Shown: positions 9,334-18,617, counted from the first letter of the stretch. The stretch is 49,558 nucleotides of DNA from an uncultured Anaerobutyricum sp. (GCF_934307085.1 NZ_CAKRCF010000021.1:1-49558), one strand, 5' to 3'. The notes: generated from the letters alone by a model not told the origin. Program-made: numbers and translations.

Positions 9334-9927
9334 TCAGCCGGATGTAACGGTACATTTTCCTGTTGTCTGGTTTAAAGAAATAATTCTTTTTTTCACTGTT
9401 CCACTAACGATAATATCACAACACTCCGCACCATCTATATCATGATACGTAATATCCTCATTATTATCAATCAAAGCATTCACTTCATCTGTTGTTACTG
9501 CCGCAGACTGCAATGGTCGAAATCCCTTTGTACTTCTATCTACTGTGAGAATAATAGACTCCCCTGTTTTTATTTCCGCAGAGTCCTTCATAGCAAGACG
9601 ATATTTTATGCTCGTTCTTGCTGGTGCTATTTTCTCTTCATCCGTCCAGACCATTCCTGCCTGCTTTCCTTTATGAAGACAATAGCTGATATAATATCCA
9701 TCACTCTTTTTTTCAAGCTTCATCTCCGCCACAAGACGACTCATCGCTTCTGTACGCATTCGTTCTAAACCGCTGCTGATCGACTTTGCTGCACGGGTGG
9801 CACGGTAATCAACAAGAGTATTCAGCGAAGGGATAAGTATGCCAAGCAAAATAGCAAAAATACTTAAAATAATCATCATCTCTACCAATGTAAAACCTTT
9901 ATCTTTTAACTGTTTTTTCCTTGTCAT
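9334..9927 (-). CDS. Prepilin-type protein, GspH/FimT-like minor pilin
   Basis: 197 residues from ATG 9927. An 11-residue leader, MTRKKQLKDKG, is followed by FTLVEMMIILSIFAILLGI, a clear prepilin cleavage motif with Glu5. The head region continues 'RATRAAKSISSGLERMRTEAM', as in GspH/FimT pseudopilins. The GTG at 9954 in frame would lengthen the leader; the ATG at 9927 has GGGGTGAG 5 nt upstream and gives a normal leader. Likely a minor pilin inserted near the pilus tip. Confidence 0.82.
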   Translation of the reverse strand: MTRKKQLKDKGFTLVEMMIILSIFAILLGILIPSLNTLVDYRATRAAKSISSGLERMRTEAMSRLVAEMKLEKKSDGYYISYCLHKGKQAGMVWTDEEKIAPARTSIKYRLAMKDSAEIKTGESIILTVDRSTKGFRPLQSAAVTTDEVNALIDNNEDITYHDIDGAECCDIIVSGTVKKRIISLNQTTGKCTVTSG

Positions 9928-9966
9928 TTTCTCACCCCTTTTTTGCAAATGCACATTTTCTCTGTT

Positions 9967-12588
9967 CTACATCTTCTTCCAGTTCTTATAATTTACATAA
10001 TCTTCTACATGATAAAAACTAGAATCTTTATCTGTATTCTTATTATCATCAGAACTCTGACTGTTTCCAAGGACGTATTTATCACCTTCCCAGAAAAAGT
10101 CCTTCGGTGAAGTACCATCTGCATTTATCTGAGACTGGAACGCCTTTGCCGCATCAAGAGGCGAAGAAATCAGCTTTGCTCCTGGCTCTAACGTAATCGT
10201 TCCTTTCGCCATGATAATTCCATAGAAGGTAACTCCTGATTCAATCTTGACATCTCCTGTACATACAACAAGACGAAGTTTCTTTGCCATACTATCTGTA
10301 ATAACAAGCTCCTTATTTGATCCTGATACAGTTACTTCTCTTGTATTTATCTGCGTATTTCCTGTTTCTGAAGAAGAACCACTGTCCTCTTTTACTGAAA
10401 AAGTACTACTTACTCCATTATGTGCCATGATCGTCTGCAACCCATCGTTTTCTTCTGATGCAGTAAATGTATATATCAGATTCTTTGTCTCACTTTCATG
10501 CTTTTTAATAAACTGTACCATTTCCTTTTCATTTACCAGGTTATCAAAAACACTTCTGTCCACATCCGTCTCATTATGCGCAATCCCCTCACTATCCTTT
10601 ACATTATTTTTTAAAAGGTCATAGCTTCCAATCATCTTTCGCTTTAATGCATACCACATATTTTGATAACCTGTTTCTTCATCCATCACAGAAGAAGAGA
10701 TCTCTTCATCTGTCCCACTGTCAAGTCTTCCTGTCTTGGTACTTCCATTATAGGAAAGGATATTGCCACCAACAACATAACGAAGATAAGCGGATGGATT
10801 CTTCATAGAAATACCCGAACTTTCTCCAGAAAAATAGAAGGATAAATACCCATTCATTGCCTCTTTTAAAGAAGGATTGTTGTTATAATAATTCTGCATA
10901 AATTCTGAAGCTTTTTTCTCATTGGTAAAATTCAAATAAAAATAAACAAAACCGCCACCGTCCGAACTTCCATCGCTGTAAAAAACCGTTTTTATCGGTT
11001 CATCGGTATCAACTCCAATCTGTGAAAGTGTTTTATTTCCAAGAGTTTTGGCTACGGTATTCATTTTTACTGCCTCTTTTGCAAAGATTTTTATCTTTTC
11101 TTTTACCGTCGCAGCATCGTCTGTTTCTGTAATTCCTGCCGCTTCCATGTACTTATCATAAGACATCGGATTGTGGTAAGAATCACTTCCCTTTTGAAGC
11201 AAAGAATCCGGTACAAGATAAGCAAGCTGTGTTCCTTTTACAGTAAGACTCTCACCAGTTAACACATCATCCCTATTTCCATTACTACTTGTTCCACTTC
11301 CCGGTAATCCTGTTGTAGAAAGTGCCTTACTTGCGATATAGTTCTTACCAGCAAGCATCAGTCGCTCTAATCCTGAAAGATCTAATGTCGTATTCTTTCC
11401 GTTAATAGTAATTGCACTCGAAAGGGCCGATGCACTCTTCTTTGCATATGTTTTCGTAGTCTGCGCATAATCCGTACTGCTTCCGTAACCATATTCTATT
11501 CTATTACGAGAACGCAATGCCGACTCGGTATCTCCATAACCATAATATTCTCCAGAAAGCTTTACGTAACTGCCTGTACCCGGTTTTATTGTAAGATCAT
11601 CCGCAAGATAGGTTCTTCCAAGAAGATTCGCTGTGGCTGAAGAAACATTCACGCCCTGTGCCCAAAGTGCCGTTTCTGCAGCGCTATTAAAAGTACTTCC
11701 CTTTGCAAGTGTTACCTCTCCTGCACACACAGCTCGTTCTCCTTTTAAAAAGTTTAAATTTCTTCCTGCAGCCAGATAGATACTAGTGTCTGTCACTCCA
11801 GTAATTCCCGCCTGCTGCAACTTTTCTGCTGGAAGGATTCCTGCATAAATACTTCCCTGAATCTCATTATCCCCTGTTGAAACCCCCGTCGCACTTCCTG
11901 TCTTACAGTAGATTCCCTTATCGGCAACAACAATCATATTCATAAGATCCGGAAGAGTAGATGGCGTTGGAAACTGAATATCCGGTACACCAAGCTGAAT
12001 ATCTGTACGAATAACCGCTGCCTGTCCCTTCGCATCCACATAAATGACTTTAATATTCTTTATAACAATCTGCTTTTTAGCGGAATCTACCGTCATCTGT
12101 GGTATCATTCCATTTGGATTTGTTACAATGAGAACTTCCTTTTGCGTATCAAAAGAACTTTCCTTTTCAAGATCTACATAATTACGAATCTTTGCCATAT
12201 CATAATAACCGTCTCTCGTCTCACTTCCCTTTAAGCGTGTCCGTAAAATATTTAAAAATAATTTTTCATAAGCAGCCTGTCTTTGTGCATCAAGGGAAAT
12301 ATCTGTCCTTGTTGTACTCTCATTATAACTTTCCATAACATTCGTATATGCTTCAGACATTGCCTCGGCCACGTCTTCCTGCAATCCAGTACGAATCTCT
12401 TCCAGAGCCCGCTCTGCCGTATAAAAAGCATCCTTTTCCTTTAATCCAGACATCTTCATTCGAAAGTTTGCAAGAACCATATAGGCAACAAGCATTACAA
12501 GAATTCCGACAAGTGCTACTGCCAAAATTACTGTAATCAAGGAAAATCCCATATTTGATTTTGTATGTAAATCCTTTTTCTTTTCCAT
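9967..12588 (-). CDS. Large prepilin-like protein, PilX/GspK type
   Basis: 873 residues from ATG 12588 (GGAGA 9 nt upstream); a TTG at 12675 in frame would give an implausibly long leader. The leader MEKKKDLHTKSNMG precedes FSLIT and a hydrophobic helix, so G14/F15 is the cleavage site. The residue at +5 is Thr, not Glu, as in GspK/PilX-type subunits that cap the fibre. Residues after the helix ('AFYTAERALEEIRTGLQ') also resemble PilX. The head is very large for the family and includes stretches with repeated short beta-strand and Gly/Thr-rich text. No cysteine cluster. It is probably the tip or initiating subunit; any ligand is unknown. Confidence 0.8.
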   Translation of the reverse strand: MEKKKDLHTKSNMGFSLITVILAVALVGILVMLVAYMVLANFRMKMSGLKEKDAFYTAERALEEIRTGLQEDVAEAMSEAYTNVMESYNESTTRTDISLDAQRQAAYEKLFLNILRTRLKGSETRDGYYDMAKIRNYVDLEKESSFDTQKEVLIVTNPNGMIPQMTVDSAKKQIVIKNIKVIYVDAKGQAAVIRTDIQLGVPDIQFPTPSTLPDLMNMIVVADKGIYCKTGSATGVSTGDNEIQGSIYAGILPAEKLQQAGITGVTDTSIYLAAGRNLNFLKGERAVCAGEVTLAKGSTFNSAAETALWAQGVNVSSATANLLGRTYLADDLTIKPGTGSYVKLSGEYYGYGDTESALRSRNRIEYGYGSSTDYAQTTKTYAKKSASALSSAITINGKNTTLDLSGLERLMLAGKNYIASKALSTTGLPGSGTSSNGNRDDVLTGESLTVKGTQLAYLVPDSLLQKGSDSYHNPMSYDKYMEAAGITETDDAATVKEKIKIFAKEAVKMNTVAKTLGNKTLSQIGVDTDEPIKTVFYSDGSSDGGGFVYFYLNFTNEKKASEFMQNYYNNNPSLKEAMNGYLSFYFSGESSGISMKNPSAYLRYVVGGNILSYNGSTKTGRLDSGTDEEISSSVMDEETGYQNMWYALKRKMIGSYDLLKNNVKDSEGIAHNETDVDRSVFDNLVNEKEMVQFIKKHESETKNLIYTFTASEENDGLQTIMAHNGVSSTFSVKEDSGSSSETGNTQINTREVTVSGSNKELVITDSMAKKLRLVVCTGDVKIESGVTFYGIIMAKGTITLEPGAKLISSPLDAAKAFQSQINADGTSPKDFFWEGDKYVLGNSQSSDDNKNTDKDSSFYHVEDYVNYKNWKKM

Positions 12589-12687
12589 TCTATTGTCTCC
12601 ATCTGCTGCTTTCTGGTGTATATTTGAAAACCATTTCCTGTGTATTGATCTCACTGATATTTTTCTGAAAATCAACGAGATGGTGTA

Positions 12688-14307
12688 CTAATTTTCTTTT
12701 GAACCGTCTAAAGTTAAAATCTTATCCTCATCCGGAAAGTTCTTCTTTGCCGCCCCCTCTTTATAAATAGTTACTTTTGCCGTGTATATTCGGTCATAGG
12801 CCTCCTTATCATCGAGCGAATTAAAATCCAGTACGGTCTTTGCACTATTTCCCGTTGCCTTCTTTACAAGACCACTATCCGTTGTTTCCCGATACGTCAG
12901 CTTCATCTGATTTAATTTTGGCCTGCTGCTTTGCGTCAGATTACTAATATCATAATCTAAATTACTGCGAAGACGTATCTGTGCACGATACAATCCAAGA
13001 TTTGTATTCCAGTTTGCATTCCCTCTTGCTGTCGGATTTTCTTCCACAGTAAAGGACATTCGATAATTTGCCTCCTGTGTCGTTGTTGGCGGATTTTTTA
13101 CAAGATCTGCCGTAGCATCCTCGCTGCTTTTTACCATCGGAATCTGCTTTGTCACATAAAGGTCAAACTTTAAATTATCTGTATTGTCTACTACAATTTC
13201 ATCAAGAGGATTTACACTGCTTGTTGAATTATAGTTTGGATAATAAAATATATAAATTCCCTCAAGATCATTTCCCGCTTCAGAACTATAAAATGCTGTA
13301 TACGCACTTACATACGTACAAAAACAGTTCTGAATCCAGTCAGAATCTGACTGGCTCTTTCCCAGATTTTTTCCACCACATGGACAAATAGACATTGTCT
13401 CATATTTATTCTCCGGATTCTTATAATTATATGCCCAGAGAGTATATCTGGCTTTAGCAGTTACAACTCCTGCTTCTTTTGTTACTTTGATTTCAAGAAT
13501 ACGCTTTGTATTTGAATAAACCTCTTCATAATTCAACTCTTTTGGCTCTTCTGAAGAGTCTTTATCTATAAGATACTGCCTTTCTGCCTCTACATGCTGT
13601 TCCTTTATCATCGTATCCATCGCATTTTTATCCCAATCTTTATCCATGATCAAAAATGCATTTTTTTCCGTATCAAGCTTCGAAATATTTGGCATCAGAT
13701 AATCATTCTTGCCACTTACTTTACTTGAAGAACCCTTTTTATAACCAGAACTTTTACTTCCATCAAATTCTACCAATGCATCAAATGTATTCTTCTGATT
13801 TCTTACATTTTCCATGGAAAAATAATACTTTGAAGCACTTGTTCCCTTTGTCTTTGGAAGAAATGTATATGTTTTTCCACTATCCGTAGAAAGAATGGAT
13901 GCCGTTACTTTATCTGCATCCTTACCTACATCCTCATAAAGCCTTGCTTTTTTGTAAGTATTATCTGACTTTAAAAGCTCCTTTGTTGTAACAGAAGATT
14001 CCCTTCCATCTGTCGTGGTGTCCTGAAGATCTTGTAAAAAGCCAAAACGATTCTCATTTGTAATCGGATTTATTGGATAATTAAAAGCAAGTGCAACCTG
14101 TGCAAATGTCTTTGACTTAATCTCTTCCATGATATTTTGCGCCATTGTTGTCGCAGAAAGATAGATTCCTGACTTTTTATTTAACCTTGAAGAACTGATA
14201 AATCCCCGAAAAAGAACAAGCGCAAGAATCATAAAAATGCTGACTGCCACAACTAACTCAAGCAAACTCATACCTGCGTTATCCTGTCTCAATGTTTTTT
14301 TGTCCAT
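12688..14307 (-). CDS. Large prepilin-like protein, PilV/GspI-like
   Basis: 539 residues from ATG 14307 (AGGAAG 9 nt upstream; the GTG at 14316 is too close to that site). The leader MDKKTLRQDNAG precedes MSLLELVVAVSIFMILALVLF, giving cleavage at G12/M13 with Glu5. The head is large; a four-cysteine patch, 'CPCGGKNLGKSQ...NCFC' (about residues 310-335), could hold a metal or disulphides. First of four minor-pilin genes in the operon. The PilV label is by position and general form. The 143-bp gap ahead of it is AT-rich with TATAAT-like text, a possible internal promoter, but I cannot pair it with a good -35. Confidence 0.8.
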   Translation of the reverse strand: MDKKTLRQDNAGMSLLELVVAVSIFMILALVLFRGFISSSRLNKKSGIYLSATTMAQNIMEEIKSKTFAQVALAFNYPINPITNENRFGFLQDLQDTTTDGRESSVTTKELLKSDNTYKKARLYEDVGKDADKVTASILSTDSGKTYTFLPKTKGTSASKYYFSMENVRNQKNTFDALVEFDGSKSSGYKKGSSSKVSGKNDYLMPNISKLDTEKNAFLIMDKDWDKNAMDTMIKEQHVEAERQYLIDKDSSEEPKELNYEEVYSNTKRILEIKVTKEAGVVTAKARYTLWAYNYKNPENKYETMSICPCGGKNLGKSQSDSDWIQNCFCTYVSAYTAFYSSEAGNDLEGIYIFYYPNYNSTSSVNPLDEIVVDNTDNLKFDLYVTKQIPMVKSSEDATADLVKNPPTTTQEANYRMSFTVEENPTARGNANWNTNLGLYRAQIRLRSNLDYDISNLTQSSRPKLNQMKLTYRETTDSGLVKKATGNSAKTVLDFNSLDDKEAYDRIYTAKVTIYKEGAAKKNFPDEDKILTLDGSKEN

Positions 14308-14450
14308 TGCAGTCACTTCCTTTCTCTTTATATGTATGATTAAAACCTTCCCATGTATAAAATTCTAAACATACCTGTCCATTCTTGCGCCTTTATCCGT
14401 ATTATATTTTTATTATAATATTAAGTTACTTTCTGTCCTTTTTTATTCCT

Positions 14451-15260
14451 TTATTTACTGTTCTTTTGCTTTTCAAGAGTTCCAAACAAGTTCTTCTTTC
14501 CATAATTAGATGTTCCGGCATCCGGCTCCTGATATGTTGTTCCAATTCCACTCATAGAGTAAATATTTACTGTGATTACTCCGGTTATTCCTCCCGTTCC
14601 CGAGTCAAAAGTTGTTGTGATACTATCTACCGTCATTCTTCCTGTCTGACTGTTAATATACTGTACCGCCTTCTTCAGATTCGCGTAAGTTCCCGTATAC
14701 TCTAATGTGTCCTGTGTCCGGTAAAGTGTTGGCGTATCCTCCACAAGTGCATCTGCCGTCTGTGTCTGTCCGGTTTCTGTACTTTCTGTTGTGTTTCCCT
14801 CAATCTGGTCTACCTGTTCTTTGGTTGCCTGATTATCCTGTTCACTTAATGTCTGCTGGTCTCCTGAATCCTGCGAATCATCAATGGTACCATCTTCTGA
14901 AACCATCAGGCGGACTCCCGTTCCTACTGTTTCAATAGAAATTCCGGAAAACTTTTCAATGTTTTGTGCAAGAACAATTCCATCTTCTTCCTTAATATCT
15001 GCCGGAAACTGTGCACAATAACTATCAATTTCCTGCTGCATCTCATCACTTTTACTCTGATAATATTCTTTCTTTGATGCCATATCAAGGAGCTGATTTA
15101 AACGGGCATCAAGCTCTACATTCTGGTCAGAAAGTGCAGAAGCCTTTTCCATCTGTGGACGAAATACAAACAAGTAACTCGCTACCAGTAAAAGAACACC
15201 AAAAAACATCAATAATATTCGTTTTTCTCGATTCGATATACTTGAAAGATTAAGATTCAT
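14451..15260 (-). CDS. pilO: Type IV pilus assembly protein PilO
   Basis: 269 residues. One membrane segment (about 12-33, 'ILLMFFGVLLLVASYLFVF') is followed by a coiled-coil stretch ('ALSDQNVELDARLNQLL') and, after a Gln/Thr-rich linker, a ferredoxin-like fold typical of PilO ('YTGTYANLKKAVQYINSQ'). In the pilus machine PilO pairs with PilN to join the PilM/PilC base to the outer parts. Two ATGs (15266 and 15260) are in frame; 15260 is chosen because GGAGG lies about 7 nt upstream of it and only 2 nt before the other. It begins 12 bp past the stop of the pilM-pilN fusion. Confidence 0.85.
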   Translation of the reverse strand: MNLNLSSISNREKRILLMFFGVLLLVASYLFVFRPQMEKASALSDQNVELDARLNQLLDMASKKEYYQSKSDEMQQEIDSYCAQFPADIKEEDGIVLAQNIEKFSGISIETVGTGVRLMVSEDGTIDDSQDSGDQQTLSEQDNQATKEQVDQIEGNTTESTETGQTQTADALVEDTPTLYRTQDTLEYTGTYANLKKAVQYINSQTGRMTVDSITTTFDSGTGGITGVITVNIYSMSGIGTTYQEPDAGTSNYGKKNLFGTLEKQKNSK

Positions 15261-15272
15261 GCTCATGCCCTC

Positions 15273-16907
15273 CTACTGTTGTTCTGTACTTGCCATTGCT
15301 GCCGGCTGTGCATAATTTGCGGTTACCGACATCGTTATAATACCACTCTCATCCTCGGCAGTTCCCGTTGTCGTCACAGAAGTTAACGATTCAAACTTTC
15401 GAAGCTGCATTAACGTATTGGCTGCCTCTTTTTTATTCGACACCTCAACAGTAAAGGAAATCCCTATTCCTGTTGAATTAAAATCTTCTATAACAAGTGT
15501 AGACGGCATCTTTTGCTCTAATTCCTCTAAAAAGGAAACAAGCGATTCATTTGGTGTATTCGTGTAGCCATACATCTGTTCATACTGGCTGTACTTTTTC
15601 TTCATGTCTTTATATTCGTTATAAATTGTCTCTGCTGACTCATTTTTCGTAATTTCTGTATTTAACCTTTTCTGTCTCTGTGCATGGTACAAATGACTTC
15701 CACAGGAAAAGAGAACAAGAATAATCGATGCCGCTGCTCCAATCACAAATACAACAACTGCTCCGCGAATATCCTCTCCATCCCTCTTTTTCCTGGTCTT
15801 TTTCACCTTTTCCATCAGGTTTGCACTTGTAGCATCCACACCAAATAATGCAATATAGATGGATTCTGCATTATCTATCTCATCGCTCTTGGCAAATTTA
15901 TGTCCTTCAATTGGCTGCAGTGGGGTAACTTTTTGCGCAAGCTCATGCGATAAAAGCTTTGTCATCCCTAAAACTGCCGCACCAATTCCACAACACTGAA
16001 TCGTATCAAAACCATTTCCCGGATTTCTTGCAAGATAGTAGTCCATAATTCGGGAAATATTTCCCACAAGATAACGAAGACTCTGGGCAACTTCTGTTCT
16101 GGCTTCTTTCATCTCTTCTGTTTCATCTTCCGGCTCCGCAATGACAGAATTCGGGTTCAGTGTTCTTCTGACACAGTTTTTCTTCATCATAAGTGAAAGA
16201 GCTTCTTCATAATCAAGATGCTCCCCAAAAACCGGAAACATCTGTACTGTCTCAATCGCTCCATTAATACCATAGTTGATATTTCTCTGCATTCGAAGTT
16301 CTCCATCACGAATTACAGAGACAAGCATCGCATCTTCCTCTATCTTAACAAGCATATGTGTTCCCTGTATAAATGCCTTTCGCACCGCCATATAAATACT
16401 GTCTCCAATATGGGCGAGGCAGTCAATGATAAGTCCGGAAGCTTCTGCCAGCTGATTATAAGATTCTGCTACTTCCTTTGGGCACGCATAGACCATAAGA
16501 TGATATTTCTTTTCTTTTTCCTTTCCTTCTCCCTCTTCTTCAATATCAATGATTCGATAAGAAATACTATACTCCAATGGATCAATCGGAAAATAATCTG
16601 CAGCATTTGTCTCTAGCAAATCCTGTATTCTGTTTTTCTTAATGAAAGGGATTCGGACTTCTCGACTTGCAATTCGACTGGATGCGGCAATAAATCGAAC
16701 CTTTCTTGCTGAAATCTTTCTGGAGAGCAATTCATTCTTAAGCTGTTCCCCTAGTGTCTGTGCATCCCGAATCGTACCATCTTCTACAAGTCCCTGCGGC
16801 ACAGCAAAACGAAAGCACCGTCGTATACTGCTGCTTTTCTTTTCTTCTTTCATCTCGGCCACACGAATTTCGGTGGAACCAACTTCTATCGTTAATATAT
16901 TCGCCAT
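15273..16907 (-). CDS. pilM: PilM-PilN fusion, type IV pilus inner-membrane assembly protein
   Basis: 544 residues. The N-terminal part (about 1-360) is an actin-like PilM ATPase fold beginning 'MANILTIEVGSTEIRVAEM'. It continues through a charged linker into a single membrane helix (about 380-402, 'GAVVVFVIGAAASIILVLF'), a coiled coil and a small PilN-like domain ('LVSFLEELEQKMPSTLVIEDF'). In most Gram-negatives these are two genes. Start ATG 16907, GGAGG 8 nt upstream; an upstream in-frame ATG at 16943 is less likely. It works with PilO, PilC and the ATPases at the pilus base. Confidence 0.88.
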   Translation of the reverse strand: MANILTIEVGSTEIRVAEMKEEKKSSSIRRCFRFAVPQGLVEDGTIRDAQTLGEQLKNELLSRKISARKVRFIAASSRIASREVRIPFIKKNRIQDLLETNAADYFPIDPLEYSISYRIIDIEEEGEGKEKEKKYHLMVYACPKEVAESYNQLAEASGLIIDCLAHIGDSIYMAVRKAFIQGTHMLVKIEEDAMLVSVIRDGELRMQRNINYGINGAIETVQMFPVFGEHLDYEEALSLMMKKNCVRRTLNPNSVIAEPEDETEEMKEARTEVAQSLRYLVGNISRIMDYYLARNPGNGFDTIQCCGIGAAVLGMTKLLSHELAQKVTPLQPIEGHKFAKSDEIDNAESIYIALFGVDATSANLMEKVKKTRKKRDGEDIRGAVVVFVIGAAASIILVLFSCGSHLYHAQRQKRLNTEITKNESAETIYNEYKDMKKKYSQYEQMYGYTNTPNESLVSFLEELEQKMPSTLVIEDFNSTGIGISFTVEVSNKKEAANTLMQLRKFESLTSVTTTGTAEDESGIITMSVTANYAQPAAMASTEQQ

Positions 16908-16967
16908 AAAGCCTTCCTCCAACTTGTATCTTTCTCTGTAATGCACCTGACACTGACGCGTTCTCTC

Positions 16968-17067
16968 TTTTTCAATATAAAAATACAGGCATTTGTTATA
17001 TCATTGTTATGCTATAACTGCTTACCATCTTTTCCTGTATATTATCCTGTACTTTTATATTGAAAAA
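16968..17067 (-). repeat. 22-bp inverted repeat in the pilD-pilM gap
   Basis: Arms at 16968-16989 and 17046-17067 are complementary except for one position, which in the leftward RNA becomes a G-U pair; the loop is 56 nt. It follows the pilD stop by 60 bp and precedes pilM. With no U-run after the stem it is not a classic terminator; RNA stabilising or partial attenuation is possible. Nearby, GCTTATAAA occurs twice (about 17090 and 17119). Confidence 0.75.
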
Positions 17068-17127
17068 GCACAAAAATATTCTCTCTTAGCTTATAAAAGT
17101 TCCCTGCTTAAAATCCGGCTTATAAAG

Positions 17128-17892
17128 TCAGATTCCAAGCAGAGAAAGATACCAGGTAATCCATCCCCGTCCAAATAGTGCTGCAAGAAATACTCCTGCT
17201 GCCAGATAAGGACCCATCGCAAGGATATGTCCCTCTCCTCTTACTTTCATTCGGATTATATGGATTATGGATCCTAAAATACAGCCCAGTAAAAATGCCA
17301 GAATGATTCTCTGCCACCCGATCAGTAGCCCGCACGCTGCCATCAGCTTTATATCTCCTCCCCCAATGGCTCTCCCCTGGGTTAAGACATATAAAAGAAG
17401 CAAAAAAACACTGACACACACTGCACCAATGATGTGACTAAGCCATTCTTCTTTATCAAGAACGACTGCCACAAGACCTAAAATTCCAAGGAATACATTG
17501 ATTCCAAACGGAATCTCAAAGGTCCGCCAGTCAATGACAGAAAGTGTAAGGAGTGCTGATGTCATAAAACAATATACCAAACTCATTCCATTCATGCCAT
17601 TTACTATAAATACAAATACCCACAGAATGCCATTTAAGCCTTCTATTAATGGATACTGTATTGAAATCGCTGCCTTACATCGGCGGCATCGTCCACGCAA
17701 GATTAGCCAGCTAAACAGCGGGACTAAGTCATACCATCGAAGCTGCGCCCCACAGCTCATGCAGTGGGACGGAACTTTTACGATGGATTCCTGCTTCGGC
17801 AGGCGGTAGATGCATACATTTAAGAAGCTGCCTACTACGATACCGAAGAGGAAAATTGTCACATATGGTATTATTTCTAATAAAAGAAGCAT
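17128..17892 (-). CDS. pilD: Prepilin peptidase (type 4 prepilin-like leader peptidase)
   Basis: 254 residues, mostly membrane helices. The N-terminal domain has the paired-cysteine zinc motif Cys44-x2-Cys47 and Cys69-x2-Cys72. The two catalytic aspartates are Asp121 ('SVIDWRTFEIP') and Asp180 ('GGGDIKLMAACG'), matching the GxGD aspartyl protease family. It cleaves the class III leaders of the five prepilins encoded in this operon and usually methylates the new N-terminus. The ribosome binding site is weak (GAAAG). Length is normal for the family. It lies between pilA and pilM, an arrangement common in Clostridia. Confidence 0.93.
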   Translation of the reverse strand: MLLLLEIIPYVTIFLFGIVVGSFLNVCIYRLPKQESIVKVPSHCMSCGAQLRWYDLVPLFSWLILRGRCRRCKAAISIQYPLIEGLNGILWVFVFIVNGMNGMSLVYCFMTSALLTLSVIDWRTFEIPFGINVFLGILGLVAVVLDKEEWLSHIIGAVCVSVFLLLLYVLTQGRAIGGGDIKLMAACGLLIGWQRIILAFLLGCILGSIIHIIRMKVRGEGHILAMGPYLAAGVFLAALFGRGWITWYLSLLGI

Positions 17893-17936
17893 AGGAAAAT
17901 CTTTCTTTATGTAATTAGGTTAACGGGTTGCTGGGG

Positions 17937-17958
17937 TTCTCCGTGTGATAGAGGAGAA
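17937..17958 (-). other. Small hairpin between pilA and pilD
   Basis: TTCTCC (17937-17942) pairs with GGAGAA (17953-17958) around a 10-nt loop, 15 nt past the pilA stop. It could act as a 3' stabiliser or partial terminator that lets pilA be made in excess; no strong U-run follows. Confidence 0.3.
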
Positions 17959-17972
17959 TACTTAAAATCCAA

Positions 17973-18464
17973 TTAGTTTCCAGCTGTTGTAGGTTTACTT
18001 AAAATAAAGTTTTCTAATTTTACTGGAGTATATGTTACTTTGGTTCCACCATTATTATCCACTACAATTTTAGCTACAATTGGTGTGTTTTCCTTACCAT
18101 CTTCCCATTTGCTGGATTTTAATTTTGTGTGTTCATAATCTGGAGCAGTTTCAGCAACAGCTTTCTTGACCGCTGTTAATCCCTCATCTGTGCCACCTGT
18201 AATTTCTGTATTATCCTTAGAAATTGTAATTATATAAGTTCCTGCTGGAAGACTACTTTCAGCATCAGCAGCATAAATCTGTACTGCATTTACCATCTCA
18301 GATAAGTTACTTGCGTCTGCAGATTTTCTTGATTTCTCTACGTATTTAATGTACTGTGGTGCTAAGAGACCTACTAAGATAGCCAGGATAGCTACTACGA
18401 TAATTAATTCTACAAGAGAGAAACCCTTGTTATCTTTTTTCTTTTTGTTAAGGAATTTTAACAT
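17973..18464 (-). CDS. pilA: Major type IV pilin
   Basis: 163 residues from ATG 18464. A 14-residue leader, MLKFLNKKKKDNKG, is followed by FSLVELIIVVAILAILVGLLAPQYIKYVEKSRKS in the usual arrangement (Glu5, N-terminal helix). The short head has few special features and no cysteines, so it lacks the disulphide loop of Gram-negative pilins. It is the probable shaft subunit by size and by its place right after pilC. Two ATGs are possible (18470 and 18464); AGGAGAA sits at good spacing only for 18464. The gaps on either side hold hairpins, consistent with separate control of its abundance. Confidence 0.9.
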   Translation of the reverse strand: MLKFLNKKKKDNKGFSLVELIIVVAILAILVGLLAPQYIKYVEKSRKSADASNLSEMVNAVQIYAADAESSLPAGTYIITISKDNTEITGGTDEGLTAVKKAVAETAPDYEHTKLKSSKWEDGKENTPIVAKIVVDNNGGTKVTYTPVKLENFILSKPTTAGN

Positions 18465-18520
18465 GTTCATTTCTCCTTTTTCTCTTTATTCTGTTATTTT
18501 GTTTTTGATCTATGATGATT

Positions 18521-18544
18521 GCAGTCTCCCTATGCCAAGACTAC
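18521..18544 (-). other. Hairpin in the pilA 5' leader
   Basis: In the leftward RNA, GUAGUCU pairs with AGACUGC (one G-U) around the loop UGGCAUAGGG. The G-U pair forms only in that direction. It lies about 57 nt ahead of the pilA start. No match to known c-di-GMP riboswitch cores was found by eye. Confidence 0.4.
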
Positions 18545-18574
18545 ATTTCACCCACGAATTAGGACTTTTTATTC

Positions 18575-18614
18575 TTCAGAATCAAACAGCTGTATTCATT
18601 CGGCCGTTTCTGAA
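18575..18614 (-). other. Bulged hairpin directly after pilC
   Basis: Outer arms TTCAG (18575-18579) and CTGAA (18610-18614), with an inner 7-bp stem (AAACGGC with GCTGTTT in the RNA) and a 4-nt bulge, starting 3 nt past the pilC stop. Possible attenuator or RNA processing site between pilC and pilA. Confidence 0.4.
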
Positions 18615-18617
18615 TGA

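Noticed and set aside
18471..18617. Possible c-di-GMP riboswitch ahead of pilA
   Set aside because: The leader has two hairpins but no GCAAA/GACGCAAAGC core of class I and no recognisable class II core; kept only as hairpins.
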